From an uncultured Colwellia sp. (GTDB taxonomy: Bacteria > Pseudomonadota > Gammaproteobacteria > Enterobacterales > Alteromonadaceae), in contig CAJXRC010000017.1 in assembly GCA_913058405.1 (NCBI GenBank), positions 1 to 40,096 on the forward strand: a stretch of 40,096 nucleotides of DNA, read 5' to 3'. Within the stretch, counting starts at the first letter, position 1. Each line of letters opens with the position of its first letter. The notes under the pieces were generated by a model, which was not told the DNA's origin, ran no database searches, and saw only the letters and a program-made list of their open reading frames with translations. Position numbers and translations under genes: made by a program. Below, piece by piece: positions 24,163 to 32,516 of the stretch.

Positions 24163-25044
24163 CTACCTTTCACTTACTGACGCCAATAACAAATTATATA
24201 AACATTTAGCCGCAGAGCCCGTTTTATCGGCCTTCGGCAATGCTAGGTGCAATGGCACATGATAACGATTTGAATGCTCTACTTTGAGAACAACCAAATC
24301 TGGATCATGTTGATTTTTAATAATATGTTCGGGTATTCGGCAATAACCCAAGCCATGCTTAACCGCTTGCAAAGCATGGTCAAAATTATCCACCGTGATG
24401 CGTTGATTCGATTTCAACCATCCGACATCTCTTTTGACTGATTCTCCTAAATCTCGAATGACAATTTGTCTATTTACTGCCAGATCAGCCATGCAAAGCT
24501 CAGTTTTACTCGCTAACAGATGATTTTTCATCACAAGAGGTAACATATTTACTGTACCAAACGACTCACAAGGGTAGTTGGTTATAGGAAGCGTTATGAT
24601 TGAAATATCGGCACTTTCTTGCTCTACCATACTGGAAGTTTTTGATAATGACGTCTCAATAACTTTTATTGAAGTTGTGCTATTTTCCTCAAAAAAAAGT
24701 GCCAGAGGTTCGTATAACCATTTACGATCGCACAGGTGGTCAATAGCAATAGTAATTTCTGATTCAACGCCTTGTGCTAACTGAGTACTGATCTCTTCCA
24801 AGACTTGAGCTTGTTCAATCATCGATTGTGCTCTTCTTAATAAAGACTTGCCATCATCAGTCAGTACCGCTCGACGCCCTTCAATTTTTACAACAGAAAT
24901 ACCAAGCTGACTTTCTAATTTTTTGATGGCATAAATCAATGTGGTATGGCTTTTATTTAGCTCAGTTGCTGCCGCTTGAATACTGCCAGCTTTATCTATT
25001 TCAAATAAGGTTAACCATTGGTCTAACGTTGTTTTAAGTCTCAT
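24163..25044 (-). CDS. LysR-family regulator divergent from a YdhR-like gene
   Basis: A 293-residue regulator from ATG 25044. A GTG nine codons earlier (25071) is also in frame, but the ATG fits the usual 12-15 residues before the HTH. The winged HTH is at about 5-62 (FEIDKAGSIQAAATELNKSH, then TLIYAIKKLESQLG). The effector domain follows, with ADISIITLPI and GLGYCRIPEHI. It faces the YdhR-like gene, and a perfect 19-bp palindrome lies in the spacer. Effector unknown; target probably the divergent pair. Confidence 0.88.
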   Translation of the reverse strand: MRLKTTLDQWLTLFEIDKAGSIQAAATELNKSHTTLIYAIKKLESQLGISVVKIEGRRAVLTDDGKSLLRRAQSMIEQAQVLEEISTQLAQGVESEITIAIDHLCDRKWLYEPLALFFEENSTTSIKVIETSLSKTSSMVEQESADISIITLPITNYPCESFGTVNMLPLVMKNHLLASKTELCMADLAVNRQIVIRDLGESVKRDVGWLKSNQRITVDNFDHALQAVKHGLGYCRIPEHIIKNQHDPDLVVLKVEHSNRYHVPLHLALPKADKTGSAAKCLYNLLLASVSER

Positions 25045-25127
25045 TGGTCTATTTATTCCACAGTTATACACAGTTTTATGAACTTTAATGTGTAATTTTT
25101 ATAGGTAACATAGCACGCATCACATAA

Positions 25128-25146
25128 ACAAAGCACAGTGCTTTGT
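25128..25146. promoter_or_regulatory. Perfect 19-bp palindrome, candidate LysR operator
   Basis: Arms ACAAAGCAC (25128-25136) and GTGCTTTGT (25138-25146) flank one A. It lies in the divergent spacer between the LysR gene and the YdhR-like gene, 44 bp before the latter's ATG. Position and symmetry fit an operator; it could also form a hairpin in a leader RNA. Confidence 0.55.
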
Positions 25147-25189
25147 AATGTTCTTAACTAACAAACAGCAAAACTATTGGAGAAATACC

Positions 25190-25531
25190 ATGAAAAAACT
25201 ATTACAAGTAGATTTCGATTTTACCGGCCCATTCGGTGAAGAGATGTCGGCATTGTTAGCCGAATTAGCAAGATCTATTAATAATGAACCCGGCATGATT
25301 TGGAAAATTTGGACTGAAAATCCAGAAGAACAATTAGGAGGTGGAATTTATTTATTTGAAAATGAAGCTTACGCTCAAGCTTATTTAACCATGCACACTG
25401 CACGCTTAAAAGAGATGGGAGTAGAGAAAGTTAGAGGTTATATCTTCGATGTTAATCTACCTTTATCGACAATTAACCATGCCCCTCTGAACAGTGCTCC
25501 AGTTGTTGAGGTAAATAAAGATGAACAATAG
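25190..25531 (+). CDS. YdhR-family putative monooxygenase
   Basis: A 113-residue cytosolic protein of the ferredoxin-like alpha/beta barrel class. It has KKLLQVDFDFTGPFGEE at the start, then IWKIWTENPEEQLGGGIYLF and a helix in AYAQAYLTMHTARLKEMGV, all as in E. coli YdhR. The frame opens at 25148, but ATG 25190 has GGAGA at good spacing and fits the family start. Members are predicted quinol or aromatic monooxygenases from fold only; the substrate is unknown. It overlaps the next gene by 11 bp and is divergent from the LysR regulator. Confidence 0.85.
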   Translation: MKKLLQVDFDFTGPFGEEMSALLAELARSINNEPGMIWKIWTENPEEQLGGGIYLFENEAYAQAYLTMHTARLKEMGVEKVRGYIFDVNLPLSTINHAPLNSAPVVEVNKDEQ

Positions 25532-25892
25532 AGTCTTTTTAACATTGCATGGCGGGATCTATGCTGTATTTGCGCTAGCATTATTTTTTATTCCCTCTCT
25601 AGTATGGCCAATGTACGGTGTAGAGTTAAACGACCAGTACGCATATTTCTTGTCACAACACACCAGCATCTTCTTAGGTGGACTAGGCGCTATCAACCTA
25701 TTGTTAAGGGATATCGAATCGGGTGAAACCGCCAAGAGATTATTTTTGGGCTTACTCATCGCAAACAGTCTAGGTGTTGCAATCACCTTATATGCTGGTG
25801 CAATAGGTATCTTCACCGGTTTTGGTTGGAGTGATCCGGCATTTTTTTCAATTCTTTCTGTACTCAGTTACTTTCAATTCAAAAAACAGTAA
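25521..25892 (+). CDS. Unassigned four-helix membrane protein coupled to the YdhR-like gene
   Basis: A 123-residue protein with four predicted helices: about 5-28 (HGGIYAVFALALFFIPSLVW), 42-62 (FLSQHTSIFLGGLGAINLLL), 72-95 and 98-118. There is no signal-peptide cleavage site and no clear motif. Its ATG lies inside the last codons of the YdhR-like gene, an 11-bp overlap that indicates translational coupling. I cannot name a family with confidence. It may anchor or support the soluble partner at the membrane (inference). Confidence 0.78.
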   Translation: MNNRVFLTLHGGIYAVFALALFFIPSLVWPMYGVELNDQYAYFLSQHTSIFLGGLGAINLLLRDIESGETAKRLFLGLLIANSLGVAITLYAGAIGIFTGFGWSDPAFFSILSVLSYFQFKKQ

Positions 25893-26080
25893 TTTCTTAC
25901 TAAATAATGAAAAGTGCAGTGTTGTATCCTATATAGTAAAAATTTATAGTAGCTGTGGTTAATAATAGTAAACAAAATCAACTGGTTGATGAGTTTGCTT
26001 ATGTCAGAATAATTTACAGCTTTACCTTAGCCTTATAAATTTCAACTTCCATTCCATTGAAATAACTGTACTTTTTCAAA

Positions 26081-26097
26081 CTGGTACGATTAGTGCT
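26081..26097 (+). promoter_or_regulatory. Sigma-54 promoter of the PEP-CTERM gene
   Basis: ctggtacgattagtgct matches the YTGGCACG-R-N3-TTGCW consensus except at two bases. It keeps the invariant GG (26083-26084) and GC (26095-26096) exactly ten bases apart. The predicted start of transcription is near 26108, giving a leader of about 60 nt. PEP-CTERM genes are known in Zoogloea to need RpoN and the PrsK/PrsR pair, which supports the call. Confidence 0.75.
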
Positions 26098-26169
26098 TTA
26101 ATCTATATATAAACAGTATAATTAACATTTACTTTCATATTTATTTTAAATTAATTAAAGAGGTTCAAT

Positions 26170-26847
26170 ATGAACATAAAACTTCTCCCACTTTTAGTAT
26201 TCACTGCTACTATTGCTTTTCTAACGCCAACGGCTGATGCCAGTTTAATTCTTGGTACTGGTACTTCATCATTAGTTGGTGGCGATTTAACTGACCCTGA
26301 AAATGATGGTTCAGTTAATGCCAACTCCAACTATAATGCAACATTTCGTTCAAGTGTAGAACCAGGTTTTGGCGGTGGCGAATATGCTTTTAACGTGTTT
26401 GATAACACTTTAACAGGCGGCAATGGAAAATGGTGTTGTGATAGCGGAAACGTTTGGGTCGAAGCTGATTTTGGCACAGACCGTTACATACTTGATATGT
26501 TTACACTCTCTTCAGCGAATGATGTGCCAAATAGAGATTCTGATCAATGGAGAATCTTAGGCTCAAATGATGGTATTAATTACACTGCACTTTATTCTTA
26601 TGATGTAGCCGGCCAGTCTATTTGGGGTTCAGATCGTTTTGAAGTAGTTCAATTTTCAAACAACGATGATTATAACGTTAATACGGCTTATAGCATCTTC
26701 CGTTACCAATCAACCTCAGTTGTTTCTGGCTCTACGCATCAATTAGGAGAAATTGAATTTTTTGGTACTCAGATCCCTGAGCCTTCAACAATTGCTATTT
26801 TTGCCTTGGGTCTTATTGGTTTAGCATCTCGCCAAGCTAAAAAATAA
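26170..26847 (+). CDS. PEP-CTERM secreted protein with a discoidin (F5/8 C)-like domain
   Basis: A 225-residue exported protein. The signal peptide is at 1-25 (PTADA/SL). The middle (about 45-195) resembles a galactose-binding, F5/8 type C-like domain: GGGEYAFNVFDNTLTGGNGK, WVEADFG, DQWRILGSNDG and HQLGEIEFFG. The C-terminus is a PEP-CTERM sorting signal: PEP at 203-205, a hydrophobic helix IAIFALGLIGLAS, and a basic end RQAKK. Exosortase would cut and anchor or release it; no exosortase lies in this window. Such proteins are linked to exopolysaccharide and floc or biofilm matrix. AAGAGG precedes the ATG; the promoter is sigma-54-like. Carbohydrate binding is inference. Confidence 0.9.
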   Translation: MNIKLLPLLVFTATIAFLTPTADASLILGTGTSSLVGGDLTDPENDGSVNANSNYNATFRSSVEPGFGGGEYAFNVFDNTLTGGNGKWCCDSGNVWVEADFGTDRYILDMFTLSSANDVPNRDSDQWRILGSNDGINYTALYSYDVAGQSIWGSDRFEVVQFSNNDDYNVNTAYSIFRYQSTSVVSGSTHQLGEIEFFGTQIPEPSTIAIFALGLIGLASRQAKK

Positions 26848-26877
26848 TATTAAAGATTCTAATTGTATAGATTCTAT

Positions 26878-26909
26878 AAAACACTGATTGTCATGGTCAG
26901 TGTTTTTTT
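26878..26909 (+). terminator. Rho-independent terminator of the PEP-CTERM gene
   Basis: A 10-bp stem (AAAACACTGA at 26878-26887 with TCAGTGTTTT at 26897-26906) has a 9-nt loop and a T run to 26909. It begins 30 bp after the stop. Confidence 0.9.
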
Positions 26910-27318
26910 ATGCCTGAAAATTAGTTATTTATAAATGAAACAAAGTATTCAGCACCATGGAACTCTACTCTAAAGTGAGTTGTTTGCTTCACCACTCATC
27001 GAGACATTTCTATACTTACTTATTAACAGCTCAGTTCTATAAATAACCTGTTTTCTTCATTTAGTGCTCTAAACAGCTGCTATAAATTTTTGACTATGTT
27101 AATTAGGCTTAAAATCAGTATTTTTTACTTAGTTGACGCAAGGTAATGAAAAGCTTAAGGTCTTCTTAGAGCGAACAGAAAGTAATTAAGACACTTCAAC
27201 TTATGCTTAACCCACAACATTAACTAACCAAATAAGTTAATCGGTGATTCTAAGCTTTGAAAAGCGTAATTATGTACTTTCAGCGTCAAAGTTAAACAAC
27301 TATATATTTAAGTGAGCA
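26910..27318. other. 409-bp intergenic region with no visible feature
   Basis: An AT-rich stretch between the PEP-CTERM terminator and the diguanylate cyclase gene. I see no open frame with a ribosome site, no long repeat and no strong promoter match. It should hold the promoter of the next gene. Confidence 0.5.
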
Positions 27319-29508
27319 ATGGCGAAAACATCCCATAAAGTGAGTTCATTTCTTCATTCCAATCAGTACTTATTAGCGCTATTCTTTGGCGTTATAGGGG
27401 CAATAGTTAACTTATATCCAATAGAGTTGGCTTTTAGTATTGCACTCGTTGTTGGTAATACCGCCTACATTCTTGCTGCTTCATTTTTACGTCCCGGTCT
27501 AACACTACTTTGTGCCCTTATCAGCGTTATTCCACTTTATTTCTATTGGGGTCACCCATTTGGCTTCATTACTTTTGGCCTTGAAGCGTGGTTTATTTCA
27601 ATGTTACGCGCAAGAGGTTGGTATGTACTTACTGCTGACTTAGTATATTGGTTATTAATTGGCATGCCACTTACCGCATTGCTTATTTTGAGTAACATGG
27701 AGTTTGCGCAAAGTTTCATGCTATTTAGTGTATTGAAACAAGCTATCAACGCAATGCTCTATACTTCATTAGCTTGTATTTTATTGTTCACTTTTAATGA
27801 TTATTTCCAATCGATAAAATCAAGTCAGCCGCCATTAGTTAAAAGTTTACCCAAATGGCTCTTGTATTCATTTTGGAGTATTTCTGCATTTTTTGTTATT
27901 TGCGTCTCTTTAGTACTCAGTACTAACTTCAGCGAATTTCAAAAGGCACAACTTGAAAAAGAGTTAGAAATTAACAATAACTATATTACCCATATTGGCA
28001 ATAGTTATTTAAATGAGCATCAACAAGCAATCGAAAATATCGCCTACCAACTTTCTAACATGACAGACCTCGCAGAAAGGCAAAAAGCATTATCAAAATT
28101 TCATAATTTATACCCTGGCTTTTTAACCATGCTCATTGCCACTGAACAAGGAGAAATAGAACTAGCATCACCAAATTCTATTATGAAAAAATTAGGTGTT
28201 GACCAACGCTCCGTAATCGATCGCCCTTACTTTATTCATGCTATGGAAGAGCAAGAATTATTCGTTTCTGCTGTGTTTCTAGGTCGAGGTTTTGGCGCTG
28301 ACCCAATTATCGCCATCAGTGCTCCACTCTATCAAGATGGTAGAGTCACTGATCCTTCAGGTATTGTTGAAGGCTCTTTAAATTTAGGGAATTTTGGTCT
28401 TTATGACAAAATAGGCCACGATGAAAAGCTAATCAAAACCATTGTTACAGACCAAAATGACCGAATTATTTATTCTTCAGATAGTTTGCAACTAGAGACC
28501 TTATCTAAATTTTCCTATGAAGATCGAGCCTATAAAAACTCATCAAACTTGATCAGCTTAACATCAGAAGAAAATGAAGGTGAAATGTTCATTCACAAGC
28601 AAACACAATTAATGAATAACTGGAAAATCCATTCATTGATAGAACATAAGTTTTCTTTGAAAAACATAGAGGATTTGTACTTAGTCATGTTCTTAACATT
28701 GTTTGTTACTTTACTTACAGCCAGTTTTTTTGCAAAGAGGTTCGCTATTCATTTGAGTCGCCCGCTTAGATTCGTTATGGATGAACTATCACAAGCCAAA
28801 AATACGGGGGATTTTAAAGATGTTCCTTACGAAACTCCTACTGAAATTCAAAAACTTTACCAAGAGTTAAAACTAAATCGTCTAGCGCTACTAAAAAACC
28901 AAAAAGAATTAGAAAATCAAGTACTTGAAAGAACAAATGCACTTAATCAAGCAAATCAAAAATTAACAGAACAAGCAAATACCGACACATTAACAAGGCT
29001 ATATAACCGTCGTTATTTTGAAAAAAACTTCAAAGTAATGCAATCCATTTTTTCGCGAAATAATTCAAGTTTAATGTATGCAATAATTGATTTAGATTTC
29101 TTCAAGAATATTAATGATACTCATGGACACTTATTTGGCGATTATTGTTTAGTTACTGTGGCAAACATGCTGAAGAAGTTTTTCAATCGAGACTCTGATC
29201 TTGTGGCTCGCTTTGGCGGTGAAGAATTTGTCGTTGTTTCTCAATGTGATGACGTTGAAATGCTGAGATCACGGATGGATAAATTTCTACAACAAATCGC
29301 TGGCTATGAATTTAAAGATGATGATATAGGGCCTATCACATTAACCATTTCAGTTGGTATAGCGGTTGGAAAAGCTAATTATTCCAACCTAGGAGAAGAT
29401 TGGTTTGCGGTTGCTGATGAGTGTCTTTACGATGCTAAAGATAATGGTCGAAATCAAACAAAAATAACAGTGATTGAAAGTTCTGCTAAAGCTAGCGCCA
29501 ATGGCTAA
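27319..29508 (+). CDS. Membrane dCache diguanylate cyclase (GGDEF)
   Basis: A 729-residue inner-membrane protein. Residues about 15-160 form five or six helices. A further helix at 181-202 leads to a periplasmic double-cache sensor (about 205-445; DRPYFIHAMEEQELFVSAVF, DPIIAISAPLYQDG). Helix 450-473 returns to a HAMP-like linker and coiled coil (about 505-552). The GGDEF domain has DTLTRLYNRR at 556-565, DFFKNINDTHGH and the active-site GGEEF at 633-637. The RxxD inhibitory site is RDSD at 624-627, five residues before it. It should make cyclic di-GMP with product feedback. An outside ligand probably sets activity. With the PEP-CTERM gene beside it, a biofilm link is possible (inference). Confidence 0.93.
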   Translation: MAKTSHKVSSFLHSNQYLLALFFGVIGAIVNLYPIELAFSIALVVGNTAYILAASFLRPGLTLLCALISVIPLYFYWGHPFGFITFGLEAWFISMLRARGWYVLTADLVYWLLIGMPLTALLILSNMEFAQSFMLFSVLKQAINAMLYTSLACILLFTFNDYFQSIKSSQPPLVKSLPKWLLYSFWSISAFFVICVSLVLSTNFSEFQKAQLEKELEINNNYITHIGNSYLNEHQQAIENIAYQLSNMTDLAERQKALSKFHNLYPGFLTMLIATEQGEIELASPNSIMKKLGVDQRSVIDRPYFIHAMEEQELFVSAVFLGRGFGADPIIAISAPLYQDGRVTDPSGIVEGSLNLGNFGLYDKIGHDEKLIKTIVTDQNDRIIYSSDSLQLETLSKFSYEDRAYKNSSNLISLTSEENEGEMFIHKQTQLMNNWKIHSLIEHKFSLKNIEDLYLVMFLTLFVTLLTASFFAKRFAIHLSRPLRFVMDELSQAKNTGDFKDVPYETPTEIQKLYQELKLNRLALLKNQKELENQVLERTNALNQANQKLTEQANTDTLTRLYNRRYFEKNFKVMQSIFSRNNSSLMYAIIDLDFFKNINDTHGHLFGDYCLVTVANMLKKFFNRDSDLVARFGGEEFVVVSQCDDVEMLRSRMDKFLQQIAGYEFKDDDIGPITLTISVGIAVGKANYSNLGEDWFAVADECLYDAKDNGRNQTKITVIESSAKASANG

Positions 29509-29523
29509 CGGCTAATACCACAA

Positions 29524-29557
29524 AAAAAGCGACTACTCTGTGAGTAAGTCGCTTTTT
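29524..29557. terminator. Bidirectional terminator between the cyclase gene and glmS
   Basis: Arms at 29524-29538 and 29542-29557 pair (AAAAAGCGACTACTC against its complement with one bulged A). The A-run at the left and T-run at the right give a U-tract on both strands. It lies between two convergent genes. Confidence 0.88.
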
Positions 29558-29625
29558 AGTTTCTCAGTTTGTTTGCACGTATTACCTATTAACAACGCAC
29601 AAATCACCATTCAATCTTGAACTGC

Positions 29626-31458
29626 TTATTCTACAGTTACTGATTTTGCTAAGTTACGTGGTTGATCAACATCAGTACCTTTAATTATAGCTACATAGTA
29701 TGAAAGTAACTGTAGCGGTAAGGTATAGACGATTGGCGCGATTATATCGTCACACACTGGCACATCTATCACCTTCATAGTGTCATCACTAGAAAAGTTA
29801 GCATCGCTATCAGCAAATACATACATTAAGCCGCCACGAGCTCGTACTTCTTCAACATTCGATTTAAGTTTTTCGATTAAATCATTTTTCGGCGCGACAA
29901 CTATTACCGGCATTTCTGCATCAATAAGCGCTAATGGACCATGTTTCAATTCACCTGCAGCATACGCCTCAGCATGAATATAAGAAATCTCTTTCAGCTT
30001 GAGTGCGCCTTCCATTGCGATTGGGTACTGGTCACCACGACCTAAAAATAATGCATGATGTTTATCGGCAAAATCTTCCGCAAGATCTTCAATTGAAGAG
30101 GCAAGCGCTAATACTTCATCCAATTTGGCCGGCAATGACATTAATGACTGAGTGATTTCCGCTTGCTTTGTATCAGACATACCATGATGTTGGCCAATAG
30201 CTACGGTCATCATTAATAAACCAACAAGCTGAGTTGTAAAGGCTTTAGTTGATGCTACGCCAATTTCAGCGCCCGCTTTAGTCATAAAGGCTAGATCAGA
30301 TTCACGTACTAATGATGAACCAGGAACATTACATATAACTAAACTAGATTGATAACCAATTTCTTTCGCTAAACGCAAAGCAGCTAAAGTATCAGCTGTT
30401 TCGCCAGATTGCGAAATGGTAACCAATAAAGAATTTTTAGGTACAAAAGATTTGCGGTATCTAAACTCACTAGCTATTTCAATATTACAAGAAACACCAG
30501 CAAGCTCTTCTAGCCAATATCTTGCAACCATGCCTGAGTGGTAACTGGTGCCACAAGCAATAATTTGTACATGCTCTACGTTTTTAAATATCTCATCGGC
30601 GCCTTCGCCAAACGTATTGATATCTAACATACCATTTACTAAACGACCTTCTAATGAATTACGGATAGCGGTAGGCTGTTCATAAGTTTCTTTTAACATG
30701 TAGTGACGGTATTCACCTTTATCACCACTGTCGTGCGATACGTTTGCATCTTTCGCTTCACGTTCAACAGGCTCACCATTTGTATCAAAAATACTGACGT
30801 TAAATCGACTAATTTGTGCAACATCACCTTCTTCAAGGTAAGAGAATTTACGTGTTACCGGTAATAATGCCATGATATCTGAGGCAATGAAGTTTTCGCC
30901 TAAACCGTAACCGATAACTAATGGGCTACCAGAACGAGCAACAATGATGTTGTCTTGATCGCGACTATCCATTACAACAGTGCCATATGCACCTTCAAGC
31001 TGCTTAACTGTTTTTTGTACTGCTGATAGTAAAGTATCACTTGTTTTTAATTCATGATGAACCAAGTGCGTAATAACTTCAGTATCTGTTTGCGATAGAA
31101 ATTCATAACCTAAACCTTGTAGCTGACTACGTAAGGTTTGATGATTTTCGATAATGCCGTTGTGTACCACAGCAATGGTATTGTTAGAAACATGTGGGTG
31201 AGCATTCACTTCACTTGGAACACCATGAGTAGCCCAGCGAGTATGAGCTATACCAGTACCGCCTGTGACAGGTTGTTGCTCTAAAGCTTGGGCAAGTTCT
31301 TGTACTTTACCTAAACGCTTTGTGGTTAGTAATTCGTTATTATTATTGATCACTGCAACACCAGCAGAATCATAACCGCGATACTCTAATCGCTTTAAAC
31401 CTTCTACTAAAATATCTGCTACATCGCGTTGAGCTACTGCACCGACTATTCCGCACAT
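29626..31458 (-). CDS. glmS: Glucosamine-6-phosphate synthase (isomerising)
   Basis: A 610-residue, full-length enzyme. The N-terminal glutaminase starts [10 protein letters not shown] with catalytic Cys2 and has [19 protein letters not shown], and HNGIIENH. Two SIS domains follow with [26 protein letters not shown], and [16 protein letters not shown]. It ends [11 protein letters not shown], the conserved tail. It converts fructose-6-phosphate and glutamine to glucosamine-6-phosphate, the first step to UDP-GlcNAc for peptidoglycan and LPS. It lies 83 bp after a DeoR-family regulator, probably in one operon and controlled by it. A structured inverted repeat sits between the two genes. Confidence 0.98.
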   Translation of the reverse strand: MCGIVGAVAQRDVADILVEGLKRLEYRGYDSAGVAVINNNNELLTTKRLGKVQELAQALEQQPVTGGTGIAHTRWATHGVPSEVNAHPHVSNNTIAVVHNGIIENHQTLRSQLQGLGYEFLSQTDTEVITHLVHHELKTSDTLLSAVQKTVKQLEGAYGTVVMDSRDQDNIIVARSGSPLVIGYGLGENFIASDIMALLPVTRKFSYLEEGDVAQISRFNVSIFDTNGEPVEREAKDANVSHDSGDKGEYRHYMLKETYEQPTAIRNSLEGRLVNGMLDINTFGEGADEIFKNVEHVQIIACGTSYHSGMVARYWLEELAGVSCNIEIASEFRYRKSFVPKNSLLVTISQSGETADTLAALRLAKEIGYQSSLVICNVPGSSLVRESDLAFMTKAGAEIGVASTKAFTTQLVGLLMMTVAIGQHHGMSDTKQAEITQSLMSLPAKLDEVLALASSIEDLAEDFADKHHALFLGRGDQYPIAMEGALKLKEISYIHAEAYAAGELKHGPLALIDAEMPVIVVAPKNDLIEKLKSNVEEVRARGGLMYVFADSDANFSSDDTMKVIDVPVCDDIIAPIVYTLPLQLLSYYVAIIKGTDVDQPRNLAKSVTVE

Positions 31459-31507
31459 AATATTGATTCCTTTTTCATTTTTACTTGTTTATTTATTGTT
31501 TGAGCTT

Positions 31508-31547
31508 GGTTAACGTTTTTAACTTAAATAACTTAGCTAAGTTAACC
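31508..31547. repeat. Nested inverted repeats between the DeoR gene and glmS
   Basis: A perfect 16-bp palindrome (TAACTTAGCTAAGTTA, 31529-31544) covers the DeoR stop codon. GGTTAAC at 31508-31514 and GTTAACC at 31541-31547 enclose part of it. The result is a strongly structured 40-bp stretch in the deoR-glmS message. It may be an operator, a processing site or a partial terminator; none is shown. Confidence 0.6.
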
Positions 31548-32306
31548 TTTGGCGATAATTAATTTTACGCCTTGCTCAGTTAAGGCTGTCCGCATTTCAT
31601 CAGAAAGACCATCATCGGTGATCACTGTTTGAATTTGCTGCCAATTGAGTTCTAAATTAGGGATTTTCTTTGTAATTTTATCTGATTCAACCATCACGAT
31701 AACTTCACGAGCAACTTCTGCCATGACTCGGCTCAGGCCAATTAACTCATTAAAAGTAGTGGTTCCTCGCTTAATATCTATACCATCAGCACCAATAAAG
31801 AGTTGGTCAAAATCGTACGATCGTAAGACTTGTTCTGCAACTTGTCCCTGAAAAGCTTCAGAGGTAGCATCCCAGGTTCCACCGGTCATCAATAATGTTG
31901 GTTCATTTTCTAATGCATGAATTTCATTAGCAATACTAAGTGCATTAGTCATAACAACTAAGCCTTTCTTATTTGCTAATTCACTTACTAAAGCAGACGT
32001 CGTTTGACCACTATCAATAATAATACGATTATGATCACGAATAAGCATGGCTGCTTTTTTAGCAATATGTAACTTTTGTTGAGACAGTTGGTCTGCTTTT
32101 GCTTCAGTTATTTCGCTGGGCAAAGCAACTGCACCACCATAACGTCTTAATAACAAGCCACTTGTTTCAAGTGCAGCGAGGTCTTTTCTTATGGTAACTT
32201 CTGACGTATCAAATTGCTTGGCTAAGCTGTCTACGCTCACTTCGCCCTGTGCATTTAAGTCAGCAATTATATTATGACGACGTTGTTGAGTATTTCGTTT
32301 CGACAT
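31542..32306 (-). CDS. DeoR-family regulator upstream of glmS
   Basis: A 254-residue regulator. The N-terminal DeoR HTH is at about 6-60 (RRHNIIADLNAQGEVSVDSL, then TSEVTIRKDLAALETSGLLL, RRYGGAV). The C-terminal sugar-phosphate-sensing domain is at about 75-235, with IDSGQTTSALVSEL, MTNAL and LMTGGTWDATSEAFQG. Regulators of this type next to glmS occur in Shewanella and relatives and are thought to sense an amino-sugar phosphate. It precedes glmS by 83 bp on the same strand. Direct repeats in its own promoter suggest self-control of the pair. Confidence 0.9.
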   Translation of the reverse strand: MSKRNTQQRRHNIIADLNAQGEVSVDSLAKQFDTSEVTIRKDLAALETSGLLLRRYGGAVALPSEITEAKADQLSQQKLHIAKKAAMLIRDHNRIIIDSGQTTSALVSELANKKGLVVMTNALSIANEIHALENEPTLLMTGGTWDATSEAFQGQVAEQVLRSYDFDQLFIGADGIDIKRGTTTFNELIGLSRVMAEVAREVIVMVESDKITKKIPNLELNWQQIQTVITDDGLSDEMRTALTEQGVKLIIAKG

Positions 32307-32346
32307 AGGATTTTATAGTTTACTTATATGATTAATTTATCTCGAA

Positions 32347-32374
32347 TAGTTTCGAATTGCGTAACTTAGTTTCG
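32347..32374. promoter_or_regulatory. Candidate DeoR operator: TAGTTTCG direct repeat at 20-bp spacing
   Basis: TAGTTTCG occurs at 32347-32354 and again at 32367-32374, exactly two helical turns apart. A shorter relative, TAGTTCG, lies at 32419. All are within 120 bp of the regulator start. DeoR-family proteins often bind such spaced TTTCG-like direct repeats. Confidence 0.5.
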
Positions 32375-32461
32375 CTATGGGCCGTATTATGTTTCATACC
32401 GAAAGATATTGCAATTTTTAGTTCGCTTTTCACGATAAATCACGCATAAAATTTAGACATT

Positions 32462-32490
32462 AAAAAAGCGCTATTAAAATAGCGCCTTTA
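32462..32490 (-). terminator. Rho-independent terminator of glmU
   Basis: On the minus strand the stem pairs GCGCTATT with AATAGCGC (32478-32485 and 32468-32475). A run of six U follows (32467-32462). It starts about 30 bp after the glmU stop. Confidence 0.85.
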
Positions 32491-32516
32491 ATGAAGCAAG
32501 TTATCTCTTCAGATAA

